Position numbers and translations under genes: made by a program. The notes under the pieces are model-generated. The model searched no databases, was not told the origin of the DNA, and saw nothing but the letters and a program-made list of their open reading frames with translations. From Pseudomonas_T sp032052615 (lineage in GTDB: Bacteria; Pseudomonadota; Gammaproteobacteria; Pseudomonadales; Pseudomonadaceae), in contig DAMBWF010000001.1 of the NCBI GenBank assembly GCA_032052615.1, forward strand, positions 434,001 to 498,000: a DNA stretch of 64,000 bases. Direction: 5' to 3'. Shown here in pieces: positions 17,656 to 26,299 of the stretch (position 1 is the first letter of the stretch; each line of letters opens with the position of its first letter).

Positions 17656-17699
17656 GGCCGCGTTGACGCCCCCGGCGCGAGTCTCTAACCTTCCCGACC

Positions 17700-17880
17700 T
17701 GCCTCAGGTGCCCGCGCATGCGCGACGGGTGAAACAGGGAAGCCGGTGCATGTTTCAGAGTCCGGCGCTGCCCCCGCAACGGTAGGCGAGCAAGAACCGC
17801 ACGATGCCACGGGTCATCCGGAAGGCGCGGTTCGGGAGGACGCGTCCTCGCTCGCGAGCCCGGAGACCGGCCTGAAGCGT
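17700..17880 (+). promoter_or_regulatory. Cobalamin riboswitch
   Basis: This is a class I cobalamin aptamer. It opens with AGGTGCCCGCGC (from 17707). The AGGGAAGCCGGTGC element follows, then CCGGCGCTGCCCCCGCAACGGTA, then ATGCCACGGG. The B12 box GAGCCCGGAGACCGGCC is at 17856-17872. It lies upstream of, and reads toward, the ten-gene cobalamin operon, so adenosylcobalamin should repress the operon. About 250 bases separate the B12 box from cobO. Confidence 0.93.
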
Positions 17881-18125
17881 TCCATGACCGCGCGGTGGGC
17901 GCGTGTCGGGCGGGCGTCGCCACGGGCGGCGGCCGCGCTCGTCCGCCGCGGGTCGTTCCCGATCCCGTGCCGGAGATCCGCCTTGGTCCTCCCGTTCCGC
18001 TCCCGGATACCCGCCTCCGCCGTCGTCGGCGCCGTCGCTTCCGGCCGTTCCCGGCGCGCGTTCCCGTTCCCCTGCCGGACGAGGCGCCCCCGGGGCGACC
18101 GCTTCCCGGCTCCCGCGAGGCTCCC
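17881..18125 (+). other. GC-rich leader between riboswitch and cobO
   Basis: About 245 bases of very GC-rich sequence with several short inverted repeats and CCG/CGG runs. The cobO frame is open through it from 17895, but the translation is arginine/proline-rich and not family sequence. It presumably forms the expression platform or simply a long untranslated leader; I see no classical terminator with a T-run. Confidence 0.5.
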
Positions 18126-18737
18126 ATGACCGACTCCCCCGACCGCGACGCCCGCCACAAGGCCCGCATGCAACGCAAGAAAGCCCTGATCGACGAGAAA
18201 ATCGCCCAGGCCCGGGACGAGTACGGCCTGTTGCTGGTGCTCGCCGGCAACGGCAAGGGCAAGAGCAGCTCGGCCTTCGGCATGGTGGCCCGGGCCCTCG
18301 GCCACGGCCTGAAAGTAGGGGTGGTGCAGTTCATCAAGGGCGGCATGGCCACCGGCGAGGAGGCCTTTTTCCGGCGCTTCCCCGAGGAGGTGCGTTACCA
18401 CGTGATGGGCGAGGGCTACACCTGGGATACCCAGGACCGCCAGCGCGACATCGAGAAGGCCCGGGCCGCCTGGTCGGTGGCCCGGGCGCTGCTGGACGAC
18501 GAGGGCATCGGCCTGGTGGTGCTGGACGAGCTGAACATCGCCCTCAAGCACGGCTACCTCGACACCGAGGCGGTGCTCGCCGACATCGGCGGCCGGCCGC
18601 TCATGCAGCACGTGGTAGTGACCGGTCGTGGCGCACCGCCGGCGATGATCGAGGCCGCCGACACGGTGACCGAGATGACCCTGGTGAAGCATGCCTTCAA
18701 GACCGGGGTGAAAGCGCAGAAGGGCATCGAATATTGA
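18126..18737 (+). CDS. cobO: Cob(I)yrinic acid a,c-diamide adenosyltransferase
   Basis: This 203-residue ATP:corrinoid adenosyltransferase of the CobA/CobO family attaches the adenosyl group to cobalt. The P-loop GNGKGKSSSA is at residues 41-50, with FIKGG, GEGYTWDTQD and VVLDELNIALKHGY downstream, all family motifs. The ATG at 18126 gives the usual N terminus with GCGAGG upstream. It is first of ten genes: cobO, cobB, bluB, cbiB, cobD, cobQ, cobU, cobT, cobC and cobS, nearly all overlapping, behind a cobalamin riboswitch. Confidence 0.95.
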   Translation: MTDSPDRDARHKARMQRKKALIDEKIAQARDEYGLLLVLAGNGKGKSSSAFGMVARALGHGLKVGVVQFIKGGMATGEEAFFRRFPEEVRYHVMGEGYTWDTQDRQRDIEKARAAWSVARALLDDEGIGLVVLDELNIALKHGYLDTEAVLADIGGRPLMQHVVVTGRGAPPAMIEAADTVTEMTLVKHAFKTGVKAQKGIEY

Positions 18738-20143
18738 GCGCGCCCGATGCCGCCGCGCGCCATTGCCCGGCCCTGCTGATCGCCGCGCCGGCCTCCGGCC
18801 AGGGCAAGACCACCGTCACCGCCGCCCTGGCGCGCCTGCACGCCCGCCAGGGGCGCCGGGTGCGGGTGTTCAAGTGCGGGCCGGACTTCCTCGACCCCAT
18901 GGTGCTGGCCCGGGCCTCGGGCGCGCCGGTCTACCAGCTCGACCTGTGGATGGTGGGCGAGGCCCATAGCCGCCGGCTGCTTTGGGAGGCGGCGGGGGAG
19001 GCCGACCTGATCCTCATCGAAGGGGTGATGGGCCTGTTCGACGGCTCGCCGTCGGCCGCCGACCTGGCGCGGCGCTTCGGCGTGCCGGTGCTGGCGGTGA
19101 TCGACGGCTCCGGCATGGCCCAGACCTTCGCCGCCCTGGCCCACGGCATGGCCACCTTCCAGCCGGACCTGCCGTTCTCCGGGGTGCTGGGCAACCGTCT
19201 GGGCAGCCCGCGCCACGGTGAAATCCTGCGGGACAGCCTGCCCGCGAGCCTGCGCTGGTACGGTGGCCTGCCCCGTGACGCGGCGGTGGAGTTGCCCAGC
19301 CGCCACTTGGGCCTGGTGCAGGCCGAGGAACTGCACGATCTCGACCGCCGCCTGGACGCCGCCGCCGACGCCCTGGCCGCCAGCAGCGACGTCTCGCTAC
19401 CGGCCCCGGTGCGCTTCGTCGCGCCGGTCGACACCGCGCCGGTCGACACCGCGGCGACCGACAGCCCGCTCGAGCCCGCCGAGGCTTCCCAGGGCTCCTT
19501 CGAGCCTTCGCCCGTTTCGAGTGGCGCCCTGACCAGGGGCCCGACCGGCGCCCTGACCGGCGTCCGCGTCGGCGTGGCGCGGGATGCCGCCTTCGCCTTC
19601 CTCTACCCGGCCAACCTCGACCTGCTGCGGGCGCTGGGCGCGGAGTTGGTATTCTTCTCGCCCCTGGCCGATGCCGAGCTGCCCCCGGTGGACAGCCTCT
19701 ACCTGCCTGGTGGCTATCCCGAGCTGCACTTGGAACGGCTCACCGCCAACCGCGCCATGGCCGCGGCGATCCGCGCCCACCACCGCGCCGGCAAGCCGAT
19801 CCTCGCCGAGTGCGGCGGCATGCTTTACCTGCTGGAGCGCCTCGTCGACAGGCACGGCGCCAGCGCCGAGCTCATCGGCCTGCTGCCCGGGCAAGCGACC
19901 CTGCAGCCCAGGCTGAGCGCCCTGGCGTTACAGGCGGCGGCGCTGCCGGAAGGCACCCTGCGGGGACACACCTTCCACTATTCGCGGCTGGACTGCCCCC
20001 TGGAGCCCCTGGCGCGAGGCGAGTGCCCCACCTACAAGCGCACCGCCGAGGCGGTCTACCGAGTCGGCCGGCTGACCGCCTCCTACATCCATTTCTACCT
20101 GCCCTCCAATCCCGGGGCGGCCGTGGCGTTGCTGCGACCATGA
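18734..20143 (+). CDS. cobB: Cobyrinate a,c-diamide synthase
   Basis: This 469-residue ATP- and glutamine-dependent enzyme amidates side chains a and c of (hydrogeno)cobyrinic acid. An N-terminal dethiobiotin-synthase-like P-loop (APASGQGKTT) is followed by KCGPDFLDP and IEGVMGLFDG. The glutamine amidotransferase half has LPGGYPELH, Cys in AECGGMLYLL and a C-terminal HFYLPSNP. The start is best placed at TTG 18734, overlapping the cobO stop by four bases; no ATG gives the N terminus. The linker between the halves (about residues 230-277) is long and contains a duplicated APVDT unit. Confidence 0.93.
   Translation: MSAPDAAARHCPALLIAAPASGQGKTTVTAALARLHARQGRRVRVFKCGPDFLDPMVLARASGAPVYQLDLWMVGEAHSRRLLWEAAGEADLILIEGVMGLFDGSPSAADLARRFGVPVLAVIDGSGMAQTFAALAHGMATFQPDLPFSGVLGNRLGSPRHGEILRDSLPASLRWYGGLPRDAAVELPSRHLGLVQAEELHDLDRRLDAAADALAASSDVSLPAPVRFVAPVDTAPVDTAATDSPLEPAEASQGSFEPSPVSSGALTRGPTGALTGVRVGVARDAAFAFLYPANLDLLRALGAELVFFSPLADAELPPVDSLYLPGGYPELHLERLTANRAMAAAIRAHHRAGKPILAECGGMLYLLERLVDRHGASAELIGLLPGQATLQPRLSALALQAAALPEGTLRGHTFHYSRLDCPLEPLARGECPTYKRTAEAVYRVGRLTASYIHFYLPSNPGAAVALLRP
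19421..19450 (+). repeat. 15-bp tandem duplication in the cobB linker
   Basis: GCGCCGGTCGACACC occurs twice in a row (19421-19435 and 19436-19450), adding five residues (APVDT) to the linker of CobB without changing the frame. It looks like recent replication slippage in a region tolerant of length change. Confidence 0.85.
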
Positions 20144-20793
20144 GCGGCGCCCAGGGCTTCTCGGACGCCGAGCGCGAGGCGGTCTACCGGGCCATCGCCG
20201 AGCGCCGCGACATGCGCCATTTCGCCGGCGGCGAGGTGCCGCCCGCCGTGTTGGCGCGCCTGCTGGCGGCGGCGCACCAGGCGCCGAGCGTAGGCCTGAT
20301 GCAGCCCTGGCGCTTCGTGCGCATCGTCGACGGCGGCCTGCGCCGCGCCATCCACGCCCTGGTGGAGGCGGAGCGGGTGCGCACCGCCGAGGCCCTGGGG
20401 GAGCGTTCCGACGCCTTCATGGCGCTCAAGGTGGAAGGTATCCGCGACTGCGCCGAGTTGCTGGTGGCGGCCCTGGCGGACGGGCGCGAGGCCCACGTCT
20501 TCGGCCGCCGCACCCTGCCGGAGATGGACCTGGCCTCACTGTCCTGCGCGATCCAGAACCTCTGGCTGGCGGCCCGCGCCGAAGGGCTGGGGATGGGCTG
20601 GGTGTCGCTGTTCGAACCCGCCGAGCTGGCGGCGCTGCTGGGCATGCCGGCCGGGGCGAAGCCGGTGGCGATCCTCTGCCTGGGGCCGGTGGCGACCTTC
20701 TACCCGGCGCCCATGCTGGCCTTGGAGGACTGGGCCCAGCCCCGTCCCCTGGAGGATTTCCTGTTCACCGATCGCTGGGGGGCGCGGCCATGA
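20140..20793 (+). CDS. bluB: 5,6-dimethylbenzimidazole synthase
   Basis: This 217-residue flavin-destructase BluB converts reduced FMN and oxygen to the lower ligand of vitamin B12. Motifs include RRDMRHFAGGEVPP, PSVGLMQPWRF, HVFGRRTLPEMDLAS and GMGWVSLF. Its ATG overlaps the cobB stop (ATGA). An oxygen-dependent step fits the aerobic CobO-type pathway of this operon. Confidence 0.93.
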   Translation: MSGAQGFSDAEREAVYRAIAERRDMRHFAGGEVPPAVLARLLAAAHQAPSVGLMQPWRFVRIVDGGLRRAIHALVEAERVRTAEALGERSDAFMALKVEGIRDCAELLVAALADGREAHVFGRRTLPEMDLASLSCAIQNLWLAARAEGLGMGWVSLFEPAELAALLGMPAGAKPVAILCLGPVATFYPAPMLALEDWAQPRPLEDFLFTDRWGARP

Positions 20794-21698
20794 CCCTGGG
20801 GCTCGCGGCGTTGCTCGCGATGCTGCTGGACGCCTGGTGGGGCGAGCCCCGGCGCGGCCATCCGCTGGTGGCGTTCGGCCGCCTGGCGCAACGCATCGAG
20901 CGCCGCCTCAACGGTGGCGGCCACGGCTGGCGCAGCCATGGCGTCACCGGCTGGTGCCTGGCGGTGCTGCCGCCGACCCTGCTGGTGGCCGCCTTGGCCC
21001 GGGTGCCCGGCCTCGGCCCCCTGGTGGCGGTGCTGGCGCTGTACGCGGCCATCGGCCTGCGTAGCCTCGGCGAGCACGCCGAGCCGGTGATGCGAGCGCT
21101 GTGCCGTGACGACCTGGACGAGGCGCGCCGGCGGGTCGGCTACCTGGTCAGCCGGCAGACCGCCGAGCTGGACGAGACCGCCGTGGCCCGGGCGGCCACC
21201 GAGTCGGTATTGGAGAACGGCAGCGACGCGGTGTTCGCCGCGCTGTTCTGGTTCGCCGTGGGCGGGGCGCCCGGGGTGGTGCTGTACCGCCTGAGCAACA
21301 CCCTGGATGCCATGTGGGGCTACCGCAACGCCCGCTTCGAGCGCTTCGGCTGGGCCGCCGCGCGAATCGACGACGCGCTCAACTACGTGCCGGCGCGGCT
21401 GACGGCCCTGACCTACGCGCTGCTCGGCCGCACTCGCCTGGCGCTGCGCTGCTGGCGCCGCCAGGCGCCACAGTGGGACAGCCCCAACGCCGGCCCGGTG
21501 ATGGCCGCCGGCGCCGGCGCCCTCGGGGTAAGCCTGGGCGGGCCGGCGACCTATCACGGCGAGCGCCACGAGCGCCCGCGACTGGGAGAAGGACCGGCGC
21601 CGCTGCCGGCGGACATCTATCGCGCCCTGACCCTGGTGCGTCGCGGCGTCTGGCTATGGCTGGCGCTGCTGGTCGTGGGAGGGCTCTGGCATGCTTGA
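20790..21698 (+). CDS. cbiB: Adenosylcobinamide-phosphate synthase
   Basis: This 302-residue inner membrane protein (CobD in Pseudomonas naming) attaches aminopropanol phosphate to cobyric acid. It starts LLDAWWGEPRRGHPLVAFGR, the conserved CbiB opening, with ARAATESVLENGSDAVFAALFWFAVGGAPGVVLYR, DAMWGYRN and DDALNYVPARLTA downstream. Four to five membrane segments are visible. It overlaps bluB by four bases and cobD by eight. Confidence 0.93.
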   Translation: MTLGLAALLAMLLDAWWGEPRRGHPLVAFGRLAQRIERRLNGGGHGWRSHGVTGWCLAVLPPTLLVAALARVPGLGPLVAVLALYAAIGLRSLGEHAEPVMRALCRDDLDEARRRVGYLVSRQTAELDETAVARAATESVLENGSDAVFAALFWFAVGGAPGVVLYRLSNTLDAMWGYRNARFERFGWAAARIDDALNYVPARLTALTYALLGRTRLALRCWRRQAPQWDSPNAGPVMAAGAGALGVSLGGPATYHGERHERPRLGEGPAPLPADIYRALTLVRRGVWLWLALLVVGGLWHA

Positions 21699-22683
21699 GC
21701 ACGGTGGCCGGCTGCGGGCGGCGGCGCGGCGTTATGGGATTCCCCTGGCCGACTGGCTGGACCTGTCCACCGGGCTCGCCCCCTACGCCTGGCCGTTGCC
21801 GGCGATCCCCGCCCAGGCCTGGATGCGCCTGCCGGAGCCGGACGACGGCCTGGAACAGGCGGCGGCCCGCTGCTACGGCGGCCCGGAGCCGCTGGCGGTG
21901 GCCGGTTCCCAGGCGGCGATCCAGGCCCTGCCGCGCCTGCGCGCGCGCTCCCGGGTCGGCCTGCTGGCGCCTTGCTACGCCGAGCACGCCGCCGCCTGGC
22001 GGCGGGAAGGCCACGCCCTGGTGGAGCTGGACGAGCCAGAGGTGGACGCTGCCCTGGACGGTCTCGACGTGCTGCTGCTGGTGAACCCCAACAACCCCAC
22101 CGGACGCCTGCTGGCGCCGGCCCTCCTGCTGGACTGGCACCGCCGCCTGGCGGCCCGGGGCGGCTGGCTGGTGGTGGACGAGGCGTTCGTCGACACCTGT
22201 CCCGAGCACAGCCTGGCGGCCCACGGCGGGCGCCCCGGGCTGGTGGTGCTGCGCTCCTTCGGCAAGTTCTTCGGCCTGGCGGGGGCGCGCCTGGGCTTCG
22301 TCCTCGCCGAGCCGGCGCTGCGAGCGCGGCTCGCCGACGAACTGGGCCCCTGGACCGTGGCCGGGCCGACCCGCGCCCTGGCGACGCCGATCCTCGACGA
22401 CCGGGCGGGCCAGCAGCGCCAACGCGAGCAGCTGCGGGCCGACGGCGAGCGGCTGGCGGTCCTGCTGGCGCGCCATGGCCTCGCCCCCGACGGTGGCTGC
22501 GCGCTGTTCCAGTGGCTGGCCCACGGCGAGGCGGCGAGGCTGCACGACTACCTGGCCCGGCGCGGCATCCTCGCGCGGCTGTTCGAGACGCCGGCCAGCC
22601 TGCGCTTCGGCCTGCCCCCCGACGAGGCCGGCTGGCGCCGCCTGGACAGCGCCCTGCGGGGCTGGAACGAGGACACGCGATGA
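21691..22683 (+). CDS. cobD: Threonine-phosphate decarboxylase
   Basis: This 330-residue PLP enzyme (CobC in Pseudomonas naming) makes (R)-1-aminopropan-2-ol phosphate. It shows the aminotransferase class I/II fold: DWLDLSTGLAPY at the N terminus, NPNNPTGRLL, VVDEAFVDTCPEHS and the PLP lysine in RSFGKFFGLAGARLGF. It overlaps both neighbours in the cobalamin operon. Its product is used by CbiB encoded just upstream. Confidence 0.93.
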   Translation: MLEHGGRLRAAARRYGIPLADWLDLSTGLAPYAWPLPAIPAQAWMRLPEPDDGLEQAAARCYGGPEPLAVAGSQAAIQALPRLRARSRVGLLAPCYAEHAAAWRREGHALVELDEPEVDAALDGLDVLLLVNPNNPTGRLLAPALLLDWHRRLAARGGWLVVDEAFVDTCPEHSLAAHGGRPGLVVLRSFGKFFGLAGARLGFVLAEPALRARLADELGPWTVAGPTRALATPILDDRAGQQRQREQLRADGERLAVLLARHGLAPDGGCALFQWLAHGEAARLHDYLARRGILARLFETPASLRFGLPPDEAGWRRLDSALRGWNEDTR

Positions 22684-24167
22684 CCACCCTGATGGTGCAG
22701 GGCACCACCTCCGACGCCGGCAAGAGCACCCTGGTGACCGCCCTCTGCCGCTGGCTGCGCCGCCAGGGCGTCGCGGTGGCGCCGTTCAAGCCGCAGAACA
22801 TGGCGCTGAACAGCGCGGTCACCGCCGACGGTGGCGAGATCGGCCGGGCCCAGGCGGTGCAAGCCCAGGCCGCTGGCCTGGCGCCCCACACCGACATGAA
22901 CCCGGTGCTGCTCAAGCCCAACAGCGACATCGGCGCCCAGGTGATCGTCCACGGCCGCGCCCTGTGCAACATGGACGCCCGCGCCTACCACGGCTACAAG
23001 CGGGTGGCCCTGGAGGCGGTGCTGCAATCCCATGGACGCCTGACCGCGCGCTACCCGGTGGTGCTGGTGGAGGGCGCCGGCTCGCCGGCGGAGATCAACC
23101 TGCGCGAGCACGACATCGCCAACATGGGGTTCGCCGAAGCGGTGGACTGCCCGGTGATCCTCATCGCCGACATCGACAAGGGCGGCGTCTTCGCCCATCT
23201 GGTTGGCACCCTGGCGCTGCTGTCGGCGAGCGAGCGGGCGCGGGTCGCCGGTTTCGTCATCAACCGCTTCCGGGGCGACCTGGCGTTGCTGCGCCCGGGC
23301 CTGGACTGGTTGGAGGCCCATACCGGCAAGCCGGTGCTCGGCGTGCTGCCGTACCTCCACGACCTGCACCTGGAAGCGGAGGACGCGGTGGACCGGCGCC
23401 AGGCCGAGAAGCACGGCGAGGCGCTGCGAGTGGCGGTGCCGGTACTGCCGCGCCTGAGCAACCACACCGACTTCGACCCGCTGCGCCTGCACCCCCAGGT
23501 GCGCCTGAGCTTCGTCGGGCCCGGCCAGCCCCTGCCGCCTTGCGACCTGATCGTGCTGCCCGGTTCCAAGAGCGTGCGCGCCGACCTGGACTGGCTGCGC
23601 CGGCAGGGCTGGGAGGCGGACCTCCATCGCCACCTGCGCTACGGCGGCAAGCTGCTGGGCATCTGCGGCGGCTTGCAGATGCTCGGCCGTCGCCTCGACG
23701 ACCCCGACGGTATCGAAAGCGCCCCTGGCGCCAGCGAGGGCCTCGGCCTGCTGGACCTGGAGACGCGCCTGGAGCCCCACAAGCAGCTACGCACCGCCCA
23801 CGGCCGGCTGTGCCTGGAGGACGCCCCGGTGAGCGGTTACGAAATCCATGCCGGCATCAGCCACGGGCCGGCCCTGGCGCGCCCGGCGGCGCGCCTGGCG
23901 GACGGGCGCGAGGATGGCGCCCTGAGCGCCGACGGCCAGGTCCTCGGCACCTACCTGCACGGCCTCTTCGAGACCCCCGAGGCTTGCGCGGCGATCCTGC
24001 GCTGGGCGGGCCTGCGAGCCCCCCGGCCGTTCGACTACGCCGCCCTGCGGGAGCGGGACATCGAGCGCCTGGCCGACCTGGTCGACGTCCACTTGGACGG
24101 CGAGCGACTGCGCGCCCTCTGCGGGCTGCCGGCGCGGGCCGCGACGGAGGCCCCATGCGCGAGCTGA
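22680..24167 (+). CDS. cobQ: Cobyric acid synthase
   Basis: This 495-residue glutamine-dependent enzyme amidates side chains b, d, e and g of adenosylcobyrinic a,c-diamide. The ATPase half begins MVQGTTSDAGKSTLV with FKPQNMALNS. The amidotransferase half has VLPGSKSVRADLDWLR, Cys in GICGGLQMLG, GYEIHAG and a C-terminal GTYLHGLFE. The ATG at 22680 overlaps the cobD stop. The open frame extends far upstream but is antisense-like. Confidence 0.95.
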   Translation: MTTLMVQGTTSDAGKSTLVTALCRWLRRQGVAVAPFKPQNMALNSAVTADGGEIGRAQAVQAQAAGLAPHTDMNPVLLKPNSDIGAQVIVHGRALCNMDARAYHGYKRVALEAVLQSHGRLTARYPVVLVEGAGSPAEINLREHDIANMGFAEAVDCPVILIADIDKGGVFAHLVGTLALLSASERARVAGFVINRFRGDLALLRPGLDWLEAHTGKPVLGVLPYLHDLHLEAEDAVDRRQAEKHGEALRVAVPVLPRLSNHTDFDPLRLHPQVRLSFVGPGQPLPPCDLIVLPGSKSVRADLDWLRRQGWEADLHRHLRYGGKLLGICGGLQMLGRRLDDPDGIESAPGASEGLGLLDLETRLEPHKQLRTAHGRLCLEDAPVSGYEIHAGISHGPALARPAARLADGREDGALSADGQVLGTYLHGLFETPEACAAILRWAGLRAPRPFDYAALRERDIERLADLVDVHLDGERLRALCGLPARAATEAPCAS

Positions 24168-24676
24168 TCCTCGGCGGCGCCCGGTCCGGCAAGAGCCGGC
24201 TGGCCGAGCGGCGCGCCCAGGCCAGCGGCCTTGCGGTGACCTATGTCGCCACCAGCGAGCCCCTGGACGGGGAGATGAACCGGCGGGTCGCCGAGCACCG
24301 CGCGCGGCGTCCCGAGCACTGGGCCCTGGTGGAAGAACCCCTGGCCCTGGCCGACGCCCTGCGCCGCCACGCCGTCGCCGACGGTTGCCTGCTGGTGGAT
24401 TGCCTGACCCTCTGGCTGACCAACCTGTTGATGCGGGACGACGCGGCGCGTCTGGCGGCGGAACGCGACGCGCTGCTGGCCTGCCTGCCGGAGCTGCCCG
24501 GCCGGGTGCTGCTGGTGAGCAACGAGACCGGCTTGGGGGTGGTGCCCCTGGGGGAACTGACCCGGCGCTACGTCGACGAGGCCGGCTGGCTGCACCAAGC
24601 CCTGGCCGAACGCTGCGAGCGGGTGACCCTGGTGGTCGCCGGCCTGCCATTGACCCTCAAGGGAGAGGCTTCATGA
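24155..24676 (+). CDS. cobU: Adenosylcobinamide kinase / guanylyltransferase
   Basis: This 173-residue bifunctional enzyme (CobP in Pseudomonas naming) phosphorylates adenosylcobinamide and converts the product to the GDP derivative. The P-loop GGARSGKSRLAE is at the N terminus, with the HRARRP motif that carries the guanylylated histidine, DCLTLWLTNL and VSNETGLGVVP. GACGGAGG precedes ATG 24155. It overlaps cobQ by 13 bases. Confidence 0.94.
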   Translation: MRELILGGARSGKSRLAERRAQASGLAVTYVATSEPLDGEMNRRVAEHRARRPEHWALVEEPLALADALRRHAVADGCLLVDCLTLWLTNLLMRDDAARLAAERDALLACLPELPGRVLLVSNETGLGVVPLGELTRRYVDEAGWLHQALAERCERVTLVVAGLPLTLKGEAS

Positions 24677-25728
24677 ATCATCCATGGTGGCGCGCGCCGA
24701 CCCGGCCCCTGGACCGGGAGGCGGAAGCCGAGGCCCGCGCCCGGCAGGCCGACCTGACCAAGCCCCGGGGCGCCCTCGGCCAGCTGGAAGCGCTGGCCAT
24801 CCGCCTGGCGGCGATGCAGGGCGATGCCCGGCCGCGCTTGGAGCGGGTGTGCATCGCGGTGTTCGCCGGGGACCATGGGGTGGTCGCCGAGGGGGTGTCC
24901 GCCTATCCCCAGGCGGTGACCGGAGAAATGCTGCGTAATTTCGTCCGGGGCGGCGCGGCCATCAGCGTGCTGGCTCGCGCCCTGGATGCTCGATTGGACG
25001 TGATCGACCTGGGCACGGCGGTGCCCCTGGAGCCCTTGGACGGTGTGCGGCACCTGGGCCTGGGGCCCGGCACCGCCAACTTCGTCGACGGCCCGGCGAT
25101 GGACGAGGCGCAATGCGCGGCCGCCCTGGAGGCCGGTCGGGCGGCCGTGGCCCGGGCCCTGGCGGACGGCGCGCATCTGTTCATCGGCGGCGAGATGGGC
25201 ATCGGCAACACCACGGCGGCCAGCGCCCTGGCCTGCGCCCTGCTGGAACGCCCGGCGGCCGAATGGGCCGGCCCTGGTACTGGCCTGGACGCGGCGGGAG
25301 TGGCCCGCAAGGCAGCGGTGATCGAGCGGGCCCTGGCGCGTCATCGTTCCGCCTGCGGTTCGCCCGAGGCGGCCCTGGAGCGCCTGGGCGGTTTCGAGAT
25401 CGCCGCCCTGGCCGGCGCCTTCGTCGCCTGCGCCCAGGCGGGTTTGCCGGTGCTGGTGGACGGCTTCATCTGCGGCGTCGCGGCCCTCTGCGCGCGGCGC
25501 CTGAACCCCGGCTGCGGCGACTGGCTGCTCTACGCCCACCGGGGCGCCGAGCCGGGCCACGCCGCGCTGCTGACCGCCCTGGAAGCCGAGCCGCTGCTGG
25601 ACCTGGGCCTGCGCCTGGGGGAGGGCAGCGGCGCCGCCCTGGCCGTGCCGCTGCTGCGCCTGGCCTGCGCGCTCCACGGCGGCATGGCCACCTTCGCCGA
25701 GGCGGCGGTCTCGGATCGCGCCCCATGA
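24673..25728 (+). CDS. cobT: Nicotinate-nucleotide:dimethylbenzimidazole phosphoribosyltransferase
   Basis: This 351-residue enzyme (CobU in Pseudomonas naming) makes alpha-ribazole phosphate from the BluB product. Motifs include LTKPRGALGQLE, FAGDHGVVAEGVSAYP, GEMGIGNTTAAS, GFEIAALAGA and VDGFICGVAAL, with a glutamate near the C terminus in LGEGSGAALA. Its ATG overlaps the cobU stop. Confidence 0.95.
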   Translation: MNHPWWRAPTRPLDREAEAEARARQADLTKPRGALGQLEALAIRLAAMQGDARPRLERVCIAVFAGDHGVVAEGVSAYPQAVTGEMLRNFVRGGAAISVLARALDARLDVIDLGTAVPLEPLDGVRHLGLGPGTANFVDGPAMDEAQCAAALEAGRAAVARALADGAHLFIGGEMGIGNTTAASALACALLERPAAEWAGPGTGLDAAGVARKAAVIERALARHRSACGSPEAALERLGGFEIAALAGAFVACAQAGLPVLVDGFICGVAALCARRLNPGCGDWLLYAHRGAEPGHAALLTALEAEPLLDLGLRLGEGSGAALAVPLLRLACALHGGMATFAEAAVSDRAP

Positions 25729-26297
25729 GCCCGCGCCTGGACCTGCTGCGCCACGGCGAGACCGAGCGAGGCGGCGGCTTTCGCGGCAGTCTCGACGACG
25801 AACTGACCGCCGCCGGCTGGGCGCGGATGGAGGCCGCTCTAGAAGGGAGAGGCGGCTGGGATGCCCTGGTGTGCTCGCCGCTGCGCCGCTGCGCCGCTTT
25901 CGCCGAGGCACTGGCCGGGCGCTTGGGCCTGCCGCTGCATGTGGACGCGGACCTGCGAGAGCTGCACTTCGGCGACTGGGAAGGCCTCGATGCTGCCACG
26001 GTGATGGCCCGCGACGCCGAGGCCCTGGGACGCTTCTGGGCCGACCCGTTCGGCTGCCCGCCGCCGGGCGGCGAGGCGGTGGCGGACTTCGCGGCGCGAG
26101 TGCGGGCGGCCCGGGACCGCCTGGTCGAGGCGTTCCCCGGCCGCCACCTGCTGGTGATCGGCCATGCCGGGGCGATGCGCCTGCTGCTGGCCGAGGCCCG
26201 GGGCCTGCCCGCCGCCGCGCTGTTGCAGGTGCAGGTCGCCCACGGCGCCCTGCATCGCCTGCGGCTCGACGGCGACGGCCGCTGGCGCGAGGCCTGA
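25725..26297 (+). CDS. cobC: Alpha-ribazole phosphatase (histidine phosphatase family)
   Basis: This 190-residue protein has the phosphoglycerate-mutase-type motif LLRHGETERGG at the N terminus, the CSPLRRC segment, ELHFGDWEGL and a second catalytic His in VIGHAGAMR. In the cobalamin pathway it removes the phosphate from alpha-ribazole phosphate or adenosylcobalamin phosphate. Symbol cobC here follows Salmonella naming. It overlaps cobT by four bases and is two bases from cobS. Confidence 0.88.
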   Translation: MSPRLDLLRHGETERGGGFRGSLDDELTAAGWARMEAALEGRGGWDALVCSPLRRCAAFAEALAGRLGLPLHVDADLRELHFGDWEGLDAATVMARDAEALGRFWADPFGCPPPGGEAVADFAARVRAARDRLVEAFPGRHLLVIGHAGAMRLLLAEARGLPAAALLQVQVAHGALHRLRLDGDGRWREA

Positions 26298-26299
26298 GC

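Noticed and set aside
17895..18125. N-terminal extension of cobO into the riboswitch leader
   Set aside because: The extension is arginine/proline-rich with no family similarity, and the known N terminus begins at 18126.
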